A stretch of DNA of 26,279 nt from Acidobacteriota bacterium (GCA_021851465.1 JAJZDL010000009.1:1-26279), one strand, 5' to 3'; shown: positions 1 to 8,720, counted from the first letter of the stretch. Numbers and translations: made by a program. Notes: generated from the letters alone by a model not told the origin.

Positions 1-1525
1 GGGTGCGTGCTTTGGCCCCGGCGCTGTTGCCCAAAGCCGGATCGAGCACCTTATCCAGACCACGCACCTTGATTCGTTGGGCCAGTGGCGTCGCTCCGCC
101 CACCCTGGGCGCAGTCCCCATCAACATGATATACACCAGCGCCGCCACGCCGAAACCCACAAACCACGCATAGTCGTATAGAAAGCGCAGGTCTGGCAGG
201 ACAAGACCGATCAGAGCGGCGAGGATGCCTGCGGCGAGCGCGGCGAGCGCGCGAGGGTTGGTTCCCTTGCAATACTCGTACGGGCCCTCGCGCCGGTAGA
301 GCGCCTCGGTATCCAGCCGCGTGCCGCGGAGAAGAAAATAGTCGGCGATCATGATGCCCGCCACCGGCCCCAGCAGTCCCGAGTAGCTTACCAGCCAGTG
401 AATGTAGTCAATGTGGCTGGCCATCAGCTTCCAAGGCATCGTCAGAAGGCCGAGAAGGCCCGTGATGAGGCCGCCCGTGCGAAAGCTGATATGCCGTGGT
501 GCAAGATTGGAGAAGTCGTTCGAGGGACTGACCACGTTGGCCCCGATATTCATGTTGAGCGTCGCAAGCAGAATGCCAATGAGCGCGAGAAACGCAACCA
601 GCGGTCGATGCAAGAGGCCGAGCAGCACAATCGGGTTCCAGACTGCATGGCCGAAGACGACCGTGGAGGCCGAGGTGCATGCGATCCCGATAAAGGTGTA
701 GAGCGCCATCGCGGCGGGCAGCCCAAACGCCTGGCCGACGATCTGCGACTCCTGCGACTGCGAATAGCGCGTGAAGTCGGGAATATTGAGCGAGAGCGTG
801 GCCCAGTAGCCGACAATCCCGGTGAGTGAGAGAAAGAAAAAATGCAGAAAACCGGGGCCGTTGTGGAACCGGCTCGGCGCTGCCAGCATAGGGCCGAGGC
901 CGCCTGCCTTGTGCGTCATAAAGACCAGCAACGCGAGCGCCATCGCAAGCAGGAGCGGCGCGGAGAAGCCCTGCAAGAAACGGATCGACTCCACGCCGCG
1001 CCACACCACCGCCATGTTCAGCAGCCAGAAACCGAAAAAGCAGATCCACAGTACCGACGAAAACGCCGCCGACTGCGGCCAAAGGACATTGAGCATCGCG
1101 TAGATCGCCTCTCCGCCGATCCACGTCTGGATACCGAACCAGCCACAGGCCACCAGCGCGCGCAGCATCGCCGGAATGTTCGCGCCGAGTACGCCGAACG
1201 ACGCGCGCACAAACACGGGAAACGGGATTCCATACTTGACGCCCGCATGTGCATTGAGCAGTACCGGAACTAGAACGATCAGATTGCCCAGCAAAATCGT
1301 CCCTAACGCCTGCTTCCAGTCCATCCCGCCAGCGATCAGGCTGGACGCCAACATATATGTCGTCACACCCAACGACATGGAGAACCACAGTGCAATGTAG
1401 TTATATGTTTTCCAGGTCCGCTGCTCCGGCGCGGTCGGCGCAAGATCCTTGTTGTAGAGAGCCGGATCGGCGCGCAGGCCGTAGGCATCGGTCAGGCTGC
1501 TTGGACCTTCCACGTAAAGACTCAT
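1..1525 (-). CDS. NCS1-family nucleobase/hydantoin permease (3' end cut by window edge)
   Basis: Reading from the ATG at 1525, an open frame runs about 508 codons to the window edge without a stop, so the C-terminus is missing. The product is a very hydrophobic multi-pass inner-membrane protein. Its start (SLYVEGPSSL, then a soluble LRADPALYNKDLAPT stretch) and the motifs NIPDFTRYSQSQ and GGLITGLLGLLTMPW are typical of the NCS1 symporters (uracil, allantoin, hydantoin, cytosine carriers, normally 12 TM). The ATG overlaps the TGA of the dihydropyrimidinase gene by 4 bp (ATGA), so translation is probably coupled. Position as the last seen gene of a pyrimidine catabolic operon suggests uptake of uracil, thymine, dihydropyrimidine or hydantoin. 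The exact substrate cannot be told from sequence. The family call is firm. Confidence 0.9.
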   Translation of the reverse strand, partial: MSLYVEGPSSLTDAYGLRADPALYNKDLAPTAPEQRTWKTYNYIALWFSMSLGVTTYMLASSLIAGGMDWKQALGTILLGNLIVLVPVLLNAHAGVKYGIPFPVFVRASFGVLGANIPAMLRALVACGWFGIQTWIGGEAIYAMLNVLWPQSAAFSSVLWICFFGFWLLNMAVVWRGVESIRFLQGFSAPLLLAMALALLVFMTHKAGGLGPMLAAPSRFHNGPGFLHFFFLSLTGIVGYWATLSLNIPDFTRYSQSQESQIVGQAFGLPAAMALYTFIGIACTSASTVVFGHAVWNPIVLLGLLHRPLVAFLALIGILLATLNMNIGANVVSPSNDFSNLAPRHISFRTGGLITGLLGLLTMPWKLMASHIDYIHWLVSYSGLLGPVAGIMIADYFLLRGTRLDTEALYRREGPYEYCKGTNPRALAALAAGILAALIGLVLPDLRFLYDYAWFVGFGVAALVYIMLMGTAPRVGGATPLAQRIKVRGLDKVLDPALGNSAGAKART

Positions 1526-2913
1526 TGCGCGGCGACCTCGCGCCGCAGATATTCACCGCGTCCCACGCGCCCAATGAATTTTCCACCGTCCACGATGCAT
1601 TCACCTCGCGAGTAGACCTGGCGCGCATTGCCCGCAACAGCAAAACCATCGTAGATGGAGTAGTCGGTGTGCATACTCTGGGTCGCTGCCGTAATCGTAT
1701 ACTGTGCCAACGGGTCCCAGATCAAAATATCCGCGTCCGAGCCAGCAGCCACAATCCCCTTCTTCGGAAACATTCCGAAGATCTTCGCCGGCGCCTCTGC
1801 CGTCACCTCCACAAACCGTTCCAGCGACATTCGACCGGCGTTCACGCCGTAGTGATAGGCAAGCTGCATCCGGTTCTCGATGCCCGGTGCGCCGTTGGGG
1901 ATCTTTGTGAAGTTGCCCAGCCCAAGTGTTTTCTGGTCGGCGAAGCGAAACGGGCAGTGGTCGGTCGCAACCACCTGTAGCACGTCATCGCGGAGCGCCT
2001 TCCACAGCGGGGCCTGGTTTTTTTTCCCGCGCAGCGGCGGAGTGAACACGAACTTTGCGTCCTCAAAGCCGGGCCTGCCCATGTCGTCTTCAATCGACAG
2101 CACCAGATACTGCGGACAGGTCTCGCCCATCACGGCAAGTCCACGCGCTCGCGCCGCCGCGATTTCGCGCATCGACTCCTCGCACGACACATGCACGATG
2201 TACACTCTCGCGCCGCCCGCCATCTCGCTGAGCGCCACCACGCGATGCACCGCCTCCGCTTCGGCCAGCACCGGTCGCGTCAACGCGTGATAGAGCGGCC
2301 CCGTCTTGCCCGCCGCCAACGCCTGCTGCACCACCACGTCGATCGCCGCTCCGTTTTCCGCATGGACGCACACCAGCGCGCCCAGCTTGGCCGTGCGCTG
2401 CATCAACTTGAAGATCGTCGCGTCGTTTACCATCAGCACATCGGGATACGCCATGAAGATCTTGAAGCTGGAGATCCCCTCCGCCACCATCCGGTCCACA
2501 TCGTTCAACCACACATCGTTCGGCCCCAGATCGGTCACGGCCATGTGCAGCGCGTAGTCGATGCATGCCTTTCCCTCGGCCTTCGCGCGCCACGTCTTGA
2601 ACGCCTCCGTCATCGGACGCCCCATCGACTGCAACGCAAAGTCGATCACCGTTGTCGTCCCGCCAATGGCCGCGGCGCGCGTTCCCCACTCGTAGTCGTC
2701 CGCGCTCACCGTCCCGCCGAAGGGCATATCGAGGTGCGTATGCACGTCGATTCCACCCGGTAGAATCAGCATTCCCGCCGCATCCACCACCGTGTGCCCC
2801 GCCGCGTCAATCCCCGCCGCGACCCGCGCAATCGTCTCTCCTTCAATCAGTACGTCGGCCAGTGCCGCCCCCGCCGCGCTCACTACCTTCCCGCCTTGAA
2901 TCAATGTTCCCAT
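1522..2913 (-). CDS. hydA: Dihydropyrimidinase / D-hydantoinase
   Basis: This 463-aa cyclic amidohydrolase opens the ring of 5,6-dihydrouracil or dihydrothymine (and 5-substituted hydantoins) to the N-carbamoyl amino acid. The binuclear-metal set of the family is complete: His58 and His60 in DVHTH, the lysine to be carboxylated Lys151 in SFKIFMAY, His184 in VHAENG, His241 in VHVSCEES and Asp318 in ATDHCPF. Tyr156 sits where the substrate-binding tyrosine lies. Length is normal for the family. The ATG is preceded by an AGGTGAG ribosome site about 6 nt upstream. It lies 43 bp downstream of preA and overlaps the permease start by 4 bp. With preTA beside it, dihydropyrimidine is the likely physiological substrate, though a hydantoin role cannot be excluded. 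Confidence 0.95.
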   Translation of the reverse strand: MGTLIQGGKVVSAAGAALADVLIEGETIARVAAGIDAAGHTVVDAAGMLILPGGIDVHTHLDMPFGGTVSADDYEWGTRAAAIGGTTTVIDFALQSMGRPMTEAFKTWRAKAEGKACIDYALHMAVTDLGPNDVWLNDVDRMVAEGISSFKIFMAYPDVLMVNDATIFKLMQRTAKLGALVCVHAENGAAIDVVVQQALAAGKTGPLYHALTRPVLAEAEAVHRVVALSEMAGGARVYIVHVSCEESMREIAAARARGLAVMGETCPQYLVLSIEDDMGRPGFEDAKFVFTPPLRGKKNQAPLWKALRDDVLQVVATDHCPFRFADQKTLGLGNFTKIPNGAPGIENRMQLAYHYGVNAGRMSLERFVEVTAEAPAKIFGMFPKKGIVAAGSDADILIWDPLAQYTITAATQSMHTDYSIYDGFAVAGNARQVYSRGECIVDGGKFIGRVGRGEYLRREVAAQ

Positions 2914-2956
2914 CGAACACTCACCTAACTGTTGCGTACTTCCCGCTTACTACTCA

Positions 2957-4345
2957 CTACCCACGAATGTTTGCTCTCGACCGTTCCGCCCAACTCTCCG
3001 CTGCCAGTCCCGTCGGACGTTCGACCATCGCGATGCATCCATTCACCGGGCAGACCAGCGAACAGAGATTGCACCCGACGCACTCCGTCTCATCGACGCG
3101 CGGAATGCGCTCCAGCGTCGTTGCATACGGCCCGACGTGTACCTTCGGCGGGCCGAGTTTTGCAATCGGAGTCGCAACAATCCTCTCTCGACCCATCTCT
3201 CGCGGCCTGGCGTGCATCTCCACCGGGCCATCCACCGGCCCGCTCACGCGATCGACGTGGATGCACTGGTGCGCGCCGTCCCAGCAGGCGATGTGGCAGA
3301 GCTGACAGCCGATGCACAGCGCCTCATCGATCCGCGCGACGACCTTGTAGTTGAGGTTCAGGTGCTTCCACTCCGTCATCCTGCCCAGGCTCTTGCCGCG
3401 AAAGTCATCGATCACCGCAAATCCCTTCGCATCCATCCAGTTCGACATGCCGTCGATCATCTCTTCGACGATGCGATAGCCGTAGTGCATCGCCGCCGTG
3501 CAGACCTGTATCGAGGAGCAGCCCATCAGCAGAAACTCCGCCGCGTCCCGCCAGTTGCCCACGCCACCGATACCGGAGACGGCAACCCCTGGGCCGCCGA
3601 CCTCATCCGACAGGATCTGCTGCACCATATTCAACGCAATCGGCCTCACCGCAGGCCCGCAGTATCCGCCGTGCGTACTTTTGCCATCCACATTCGGTTG
3701 CGGCATCAACGTGTCGAGATCGATGCCCGTAATCGAGTTGATGGTGTTGATCGCGCTCAGCCCATCCGCTCCCGCGCGCCGGGCCGCGCGCGCAATCGCG
3801 CGGATGTCGGTGACGTTTGGCGTCAACTTCACCAGCACCGGCGTGCGCGCCACCTCCTTCACCCATGCAGTGATTCGTTCGCTGTACTCCGGCACCTGCC
3901 CCACCGCAGACCCCATGCCGCGCTCGTTCATTCCATGCGGACAGCCGAAGTTCAGTTCCAGTCCATCCGCGCCCGTACCCTCCGCGCGCTTCACAATCTC
4001 GTGCCACGCCTCGCGCTTCGATTCCACCATCAGGGACGCAACCACCGCGTGCTTCGGATAGCGCCGCTTCACCTCGGCAAGCTCGCGCAGGTTCACCTCG
4101 ATGGGCCTGTCGCTGATCAGCTCGATGTTGCTCAGCCCCATCATTCGCTGCGCGCGCCAATCCACCGATGAATAGCGTGAGCTGGTATTCACCACCGGCT
4201 CGCCGATCGTCTTCCACACCGCGCCGCCCCAGCCCGCGTCGAACGCCCGCATGATCTGCTCGCCAGTGTTGGTCGGCGGCCCGCTGGCCAGCCAGAACGG
4301 GTTGGCCGAGCGGATGCCCGCAAAGTTTGTCGTCAGGTCAGCCAC
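2957..4345 (-). CDS. preA: NAD(P)-dependent dihydropyrimidine dehydrogenase, subunit PreA
   Basis: This 462-aa protein is the catalytic subunit that reduces uracil/thymine to the 5,6-dihydro forms. Residues 1-310 form a dihydroorotate-dehydrogenase-like FMN barrel (NFGCPHGM at 132-139, VKLTPNVTDI at 172-181, GGYCGPAVRPIAL). The C-terminus carries two 4Fe-4S motifs: Cys344/347/350/354 and Cys422/425/428/432. The linker between them is about 67 residues, against about 23 in E. coli PreA as I remember it. Val148 occupies the place of the catalytic cysteine of pig DPD. The start is GTG, overlapping the preT stop by 8 bp, with a GAGAGGGG-like ribosome site upstream. It acts as a complex with PreT. 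Confidence 0.93.
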   Translation of the reverse strand: MADLTTNFAGIRSANPFWLASGPPTNTGEQIMRAFDAGWGGAVWKTIGEPVVNTSSRYSSVDWRAQRMMGLSNIELISDRPIEVNLRELAEVKRRYPKHAVVASLMVESKREAWHEIVKRAEGTGADGLELNFGCPHGMNERGMGSAVGQVPEYSERITAWVKEVARTPVLVKLTPNVTDIRAIARAARRAGADGLSAINTINSITGIDLDTLMPQPNVDGKSTHGGYCGPAVRPIALNMVQQILSDEVGGPGVAVSGIGGVGNWRDAAEFLLMGCSSIQVCTAAMHYGYRIVEEMIDGMSNWMDAKGFAVIDDFRGKSLGRMTEWKHLNLNYKVVARIDEALCIGCQLCHIACWDGAHQCIHVDRVSGPVDGPVEMHARPREMGRERIVATPIAKLGPPKVHVGPYATTLERIPRVDETECVGCNLCSLVCPVNGCIAMVERPTGLAAESWAERSRANIRG

Positions 4346-5735
4346 GCATTGCCCCTCTCATCCCCGTCTTATCCTGAGCGGAGCGCGGGATCCCCGCATT
4401 GTCACTTGCATCTTCCTCTGCTCTTGTCTTGCTCAGCCACGCCGCAATCCCCAACGCCGCGCGCTTGCCGTCCGCCACCGCATCCACCACCTCGCGCCCG
4501 CCGTTCACGCAATCTCCGCCTGCAAAGTATTTTGGATTCGCCGTCTGTCCGGTGGCCCGGTTGATCGCTACACGACCACGCTCCATCGCCACTCCGCGCA
4601 CCTGCGACAGCAGCTCCAGCAGGGGCGATTGTCCAATCGCAGAAATTGCCGCGTCGCACTCTATCGTGAACTCCGAGTCGGCGATCTGCGTCAGTTTCCC
4701 AGTCGCGTCCTGTGCAACAGCCACGCAAGTCAGCGCAATTCCATCGCCCCTTTGCGCAATCGCCGTCGGCTGTGTCGCCCACACAAACTCCACGCCTTCG
4801 CCGAGAGCGCGTTCGTACTCGAAGTCAAAGGCCGGAATCTCCTCCCGCTGCCTGCGGTACAGGACCGTCACCCTCTCCGCGCCCAGCCGCTTCGCCGCGC
4901 GCGCCGCATCCATCGCCGTATTGCCCGCTCCGGTCACTATCACGCGAGGGCCCACGCGCATTGGAGTGCCTGTTTTATAGGCGGCAATAAACTCCAGCGC
5001 GTCGATCATTCTCTCGCCCACACTCTCCGCGCCCTCCACATCCAGCCGACGCATCGCCCCCAAGCCCAAGCCTAGAAACACCGCATCGCTCGCGCACTCG
5101 ATCTCCTCCAACGCCGTCGCGTCCACGTCGCGAATCTCGAACTGCACCCCCAGCCCGCGCACCATCTCCACCTCGCGCAGGCTGTCTGCGGCGCGCAGCT
5201 TGTACTCCGCCACGCCGTAGGTATTCAGCCCTCCGGGCAGCGCGCGTCGGTCGATCACGCACACCTGAAAGCCCTGCTGCCGCAGCTCCGCGGCGCACGC
5301 CAGGCTCGCCGGCCCCGCGCCGATGCATGCCACCCGCTCGCTGCGCTCCTCGCGCCTGCGCAGCGCCAGCCTTCCGCCCGCATCGTAAAACGTCTCCATC
5401 GCAAACCGCTGCAGCCGCCCAATCTCCACGGGCCTCTCGCGCTTGCCATGCAGCACGCACGCGCCCTCGCACAGCGCCTCCACCGGACAGGCGCGCGCGC
5501 AGCTTGCCCCCAGAACATTCGCGTCGAGGATCGTCTTCGCCGATCCCGCAACATTGTCCGACGCAATCATTGCGATAAAGCGCGGCACGTCGATGTGCGC
5601 CGGGCACGCCCCCATGCAGGGCGCGTCGAAGCAGTTCAGGCAACGGTTCGCCTCCACCGCCGCCGCCCGCGCATCCAGCGCCGGGTGCAGGTCGGGGAAC
5701 CGCTGTGCGAGTTCAGAATTTGTTGCAGACTGCAT
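4338..5735 (-). CDS. preT: Dihydropyrimidine dehydrogenase subunit PreT (FAD/Fe-S, NAD(P)H-oxidising)
   Basis: This 465-aa flavoprotein is the electron-input subunit for PreA, in the GltD-like family. The N-terminus holds two cysteine clusters (Cys32/35/40/44 in CLNCFDAPCMGAC and Cys79/83/89/93 in CARACPVEALCEGAC). An FAD dinucleotide motif (CIGAGPASLACA, about 138-149), an NAD(P)-binding motif (VTGAGNTAMDAARAA, about 267-281) and the late flavin motif YFAGGDCVNGG follow. The ATG at 5735 is chosen because a strong GGAGGGGAGT lies 2 nt from it. An upstream in-frame ATG at 5822 would only add a non-conserved 29-residue leader. The last ~20 residues (NAGIPRSAQDKTG...) come from a dispersed repeat that also supplies the ybeY tail. 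The stop overlaps the preA start. Confidence 0.93.
   Translation of the reverse strand: MQSATNSELAQRFPDLHPALDARAAAVEANRCLNCFDAPCMGACPAHIDVPRFIAMIASDNVAGSAKTILDANVLGASCARACPVEALCEGACVLHGKRERPVEIGRLQRFAMETFYDAGGRLALRRREERSERVACIGAGPASLACAAELRQQGFQVCVIDRRALPGGLNTYGVAEYKLRAADSLREVEMVRGLGVQFEIRDVDATALEEIECASDAVFLGLGLGAMRRLDVEGAESVGERMIDALEFIAAYKTGTPMRVGPRVIVTGAGNTAMDAARAAKRLGAERVTVLYRRQREEIPAFDFEYERALGEGVEFVWATQPTAIAQRGDGIALTCVAVAQDATGKLTQIADSEFTIECDAAISAIGQSPLLELLSQVRGVAMERGRVAINRATGQTANPKYFAGGDCVNGGREVVDAVADGKRAALGIAAWLSKTRAEEDASDNAGIPRSAQDKTGMRGAMRG
4366..4405 (-). repeat. Dispersed repeat copy inside the preT 3' end
   Basis: On the minus strand this segment reads AATGCGGGG, six variable bases, CGCTCCGCTCA, then a GGATAAGAC tail. 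The same 9-mer and 11-mer with the same 6-base spacing occur at 20759-20793 at the end of ybeY on the plus strand. Here it encodes NAGIPRSAQDKT. I recall similar repeats (TTCGCTCCGCTCAGGATGACA type) being common in intergenic DNA of many bacterial genomes. Its presence in frame at a C-terminus suggests it was inserted or spread over the original stop. Confidence 0.7.
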
Positions 5736-5737
5736 GG

Positions 5738-5747
5738 ACTCCCCTCC
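5738..5747 (-). promoter_or_regulatory. Ribosome binding site of preT
   Basis: The minus strand reads GGAGGGGAGT ending 2 nt before the ATG at 5735, with the GGAGG core about 7-8 nt away. It decides the preT start at 5735 rather than the in-frame ATG at 5822. Confidence 0.75.
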
Positions 5748-5826
5748 AAAGGCCGGTTGGTAGTGGGTCGTAGATAGTAGAACATCAAATCGAAGCAGCG
5801 CGCGCCATGCGCCGTGTGCCAACAGC

Positions 5827-6738
5827 TCACGACGGGGCCTGCGTCCTCACCAGATCCCCATACATCTCCGGCCGGCGGTCGCGATAAAACGGCATCGCCC
5901 GCCGTACCTCGGCAATCGAATCGAGGTCGAGATCGGCGCTAACGATCTCATCTTTATCGCGCGATGCCTCGGCAACAATCTTGCCGCGCGGCGTGCAGAA
6001 GTAGCTCTGTCCGAAGAACGTGCCGAGGTCCCAGGGCGCTTCGGTCCCCACGCGGTTGATGGCGGCTGCAAAGTACCCATTGGCCACGGCCAGCGCGGGC
6101 AGCTCGATCTTCCACAGAAAGTCGTTTGGGCCGGCGATCGCCGCCGACGGGTTGAAGACGATCTCCGCGCCGTTCAAACCCATCGCGCGCGCGCCCTCGG
6201 GGAAGTGCCGGTCGTAGCAGAGGTAGACGCCAATCTTGCAGAAGCCCAGATCGAAGACGGGAAACCCGAGGTTCCCTGGACGAAAATAAAACTTCTCCCA
6301 GAAGCCCGGTGCAGCGTACGGAACATGGGCCTTGCGATACTTGCCCACGAACGCGCCGTCCCGCCCAATCACCGCAGCCGAGTTGTAGAAGACGGCGCCG
6401 TCCGCCGCCGGCCCGGTCTCGATCTCATAAAGAGGCACGACCAGCGCGACGCCAAGCTCCTTGGCCAGGCCCATCATGCGCTGCACCGTAGGCCCGTCGG
6501 GAATGCGCTCGGCAAACTCCTGCCAGCGCGCGCTCTGCTCGGCGCAGAAGTACGGCCCATTGAACATCTCCTGTAAGCACACGATCTGCGCTCCATCCGA
6601 CGCTGCCTCGCGGACCATCGCCAGGTGCTTCTCCACCATTGCCTGCTTGATTGCGGCGAGCGGCACGCCCGTTCCTTCCACCCCCGCTGGGGCCGCATTC
6701 TTCGCCTGGATCAACGAACATCGGACCACTCGCGCCAT
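5827..6738 (-). CDS. Nitrilase-superfamily amidohydrolase, UPB1-like beta-ureidopropionase
   Basis: This 303-aa carbon-nitrogen hydrolase is expected to hydrolyse N-carbamoyl-beta-alanine (or N-carbamoyl amino acids) to the amino acid, CO2 and ammonia. The catalytic triad of the superfamily is visible: Glu57 in CLQEMF, Lys136 in GKYRKAHVP and Cys174 in VYLCYDRHFPE. The stretches EIVFNPSA, ...WKIELPALAVAN and AINRVGTE closely resemble animal beta-ureidopropionase (UPB1) as I remember it. Most characterised bacterial pathways use an unrelated M20-type enzyme here. The ATG has GGAGAG close upstream. It is the first gene of the operon, 91 bp ahead of preT. N-carbamoylputrescine amidase is the main alternative, but the operon argues against it. 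Confidence 0.85.
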   Translation of the reverse strand: MARVVRCSLIQAKNAAPAGVEGTGVPLAAIKQAMVEKHLAMVREAASDGAQIVCLQEMFNGPYFCAEQSARWQEFAERIPDGPTVQRMMGLAKELGVALVVPLYEIETGPAADGAVFYNSAAVIGRDGAFVGKYRKAHVPYAAPGFWEKFYFRPGNLGFPVFDLGFCKIGVYLCYDRHFPEGARAMGLNGAEIVFNPSAAIAGPNDFLWKIELPALAVANGYFAAAINRVGTEAPWDLGTFFGQSYFCTPRGKIVAEASRDKDEIVSADLDLDSIAEVRRAMPFYRDRRPEMYGDLVRTQAPS

Positions 6739-7102
6739 CGCTCTCCGCCGCCTTTACATTCTGGGATGAAGCCGCAACTTCAAGTCAATCCGCCGCCGCA
6801 AGCAATGTCAAGAATCCGGGCCAGGGAATGGGTTTATGAAGCGAGCTTCAAAGTCCGGAACACCGCTGACCTCTGGGCAATGAGCGAGAACGGAGCGCTG
6901 CCGCGGAATGCCCTGGATGCTGGATGCGGATTTTTCCGTCTTGTCTCTCTTCCCGTCCCGCCGGAGGGTTTAGGATAGAAGTAGCGTCAGTTTTATTGCA
7001 TGCATTCAGCGACCCATCCGGCGGGATCAGGGATTTTTCGCACACTTCGATGCAAGCAGTCAGGCCGCTCGACCCCACTCCAACGAAGGTAGCCATCCAC
7101 TC
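6739..7102. other. Divergent intergenic region (pyrimidine operon / GT39)
   Basis: This 364-bp spacer should carry promoters for both flanking units. It contains an inverted repeat, TCCCGCCGGA at 6956-6965 and TCCGGCGGGA at 7017-7026 (51-nt spacing), and two GGATTTTTC-like words near 6928 and 7029. On the minus strand TTGACA occurs at 6811-6806, but no good -10 follows it at normal spacing. No ORF with coding character, tRNA or recognisable riboswitch was seen. Confidence 0.5.
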
Positions 7103-8617
7103 ATGGCAACAGCGACACTTCTGCCTGCACCCGATGAAGCGATGGGCCGCGCAGGCAGTTTGTTCTCCCGGCATTCCCGCAGGCTGCTGACGATGGTCGC
7201 CGTGGCGTGGATGCTGCGCATGGTTGTGGTTGCCGTCCTCTTCCGCGATCTACCCGACCCGGCACGGCACTACGAGAGCTTCGGCAACGAGGTGGGCTGG
7301 ATCGCCCGCTCGATTGCGTGGCACCAGGGCTTCTCCTCGCCGTACTTCATGCTGACAGGACCGACCGCGCTGTTGCCTCCGCTGTATCCTTATCTGCTCT
7401 CTGTCATCTTTCGGGTCTTCGGCGTCTACAGCGTACAGTCCGCGTTCACCATCCTGACGCTGAACAGCCTCTTCTCCGCGCTCACCTGCGTCCCCATCTA
7501 TCTGGCCGCGCGCATCTCGTTCAACGAGCGCGTTGCGCTGTTTGCGGGATGGGGATGGGTCATCTATCCGTTCTCCATTTATTTTTCGGCGGGCCGCGTG
7601 TGGGAGTACGCGCTGACCTCGCTTCTGCTGACCACCTGCTTCTGGCTGGCGCTCAACCTGCATCTCCGGCGGCCCGCGCACTGGCTGGGCTATGGAGCGC
7701 TCTACGGATTGGCCGGTCTCGCCAATCCCGCCGTCTTCTCGCTCTTTCCGATCCTTCTTCTGCTTCCTCTCTGGAAGCTCTGGAAGGCGCGCCGCAGCGC
7801 TGGCGCTGGGCGCTTTGCCGGATTGTTCTCCGGCGAACTGCTGCGCAGCGGCCTCTTCGCCGCCGCCGGACTGGTTGTCGTTCTTACGCCGTGGACCGTG
7901 CGCAACTACCGCGTACTGCACGTTATCTGCCCCGTGCGCGACTGCTACTGGTACGAGTTCTGGTCGGCCAACAACGGCGACAGCTCCAATCCCACGCTTG
8001 CCTGGACGCATCCCGCCAGCAACCCCAACGAGATGCAGCTCTTCAGATCGCAGGGCGAGATCGCATACATCGCCGCCAAGCGTGCCATTGCGATCAACTA
8101 CGTCACCCATCACCCAGGCTTCTTTGTTCTCCTCACGCTGCGCCGCGTGGTCAACTACTGGACTGGTTTCTGGAGCCTTGAACCCAGTTACATGCAGCAA
8201 GAGCCCTTTCAACTCCCCAACGTCTTCTACTGCGCCAGCCTTACGCTGTTGATGCTCATCGGGGCGCGCGACTGGGGCCGCAGGGATCTCGACGCCGCGC
8301 TGCCTTACCTCCTCTCGATCGCGATCTTTCCCATCGCCTACTACATCTCGCATCCGCTGATGGACTATCGCCAGCCGATCGAACCGGAGATTGTCATCCT
8401 GGTGGTCGTTGGACTGCGCGCTGTGAAGGCGCGAATCGGGACGCGGGACACGGCGTCCGGTACGATTCGCGAGAGCGAAGCCGCGACCTTCTTTGCCCAA
8501 ATGGGCAATTCAATGGGCGCATCCATGAACGCGCAGACGGAGCATGCCTTGGCTGGCCTCGATTCTTCCTTCGCCGACTCCGGCCCCGCCGTCGATACCT
8601 TTGCCAACGCAGACTGA
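7103..8617 (+). CDS. GT39-like (ArnT/PMT-type) integral membrane glycosyltransferase
   Basis: This 504-aa polytopic membrane protein has the layout of GT-C glycosyltransferases that use polyprenyl-phosphate sugars. A first TM lies at about 30-47, followed by an outer loop with acidic residues Glu58 and Glu63 (YESFGNEVGWIA). GFSSPY and LLPPLYPYLLSVIF then lead into the next membrane segments. Later PWTVRNYRVLH and YEFWSANNGD mark the soluble region typical of this subfamily. The last ~70 residues are hydrophilic and low in conservation signals. The ATG at 7103 has only a weak AAGG far upstream; ATG 7142 is an alternative. No partner glycan genes adjoin it, so donor and acceptor are unknown. 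Confidence 0.8.
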   Translation: MATATLLPAPDEAMGRAGSLFSRHSRRLLTMVAVAWMLRMVVVAVLFRDLPDPARHYESFGNEVGWIARSIAWHQGFSSPYFMLTGPTALLPPLYPYLLSVIFRVFGVYSVQSAFTILTLNSLFSALTCVPIYLAARISFNERVALFAGWGWVIYPFSIYFSAGRVWEYALTSLLLTTCFWLALNLHLRRPAHWLGYGALYGLAGLANPAVFSLFPILLLLPLWKLWKARRSAGAGRFAGLFSGELLRSGLFAAAGLVVVLTPWTVRNYRVLHVICPVRDCYWYEFWSANNGDSSNPTLAWTHPASNPNEMQLFRSQGEIAYIAAKRAIAINYVTHHPGFFVLLTLRRVVNYWTGFWSLEPSYMQQEPFQLPNVFYCASLTLLMLIGARDWGRRDLDAALPYLLSIAIFPIAYYISHPLMDYRQPIEPEIVILVVVGLRAVKARIGTRDTASGTIRESEAATFFAQMGNSMGASMNAQTEHALAGLDSSFADSGPAVDTFANAD

Positions 8618-8720
8618 GGGTTTTTCCCCATGCCTGCACCATCGCCGCTCCGCTGAACGGCGCAGCGATGCACCTCTACCAGTGCGATGGACGTGAAACA
8701 ATTGTGCAGGGGGCCGCGCT

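Noticed and set aside
408..1388. Long minus-strand frame of 326 codons
   Set aside because: It is a shadow of the NCS1 permease read in another frame on the same strand; the permease frame has clear family motifs and this one has arginine/glycine-rich noise.
3137..4171. Long plus-strand frame opposite preA
   Set aside because: Antisense to a firmly identified gene, with the His/Arg/Pro-rich composition typical of GC-rich shadow frames.
6740..6811. TTGACA on the minus strand (6811-6806) as promoter of the pyrimidine operon
   Set aside because: No acceptable -10 box 16-18 bp downstream; listed only as part of the spacer description.
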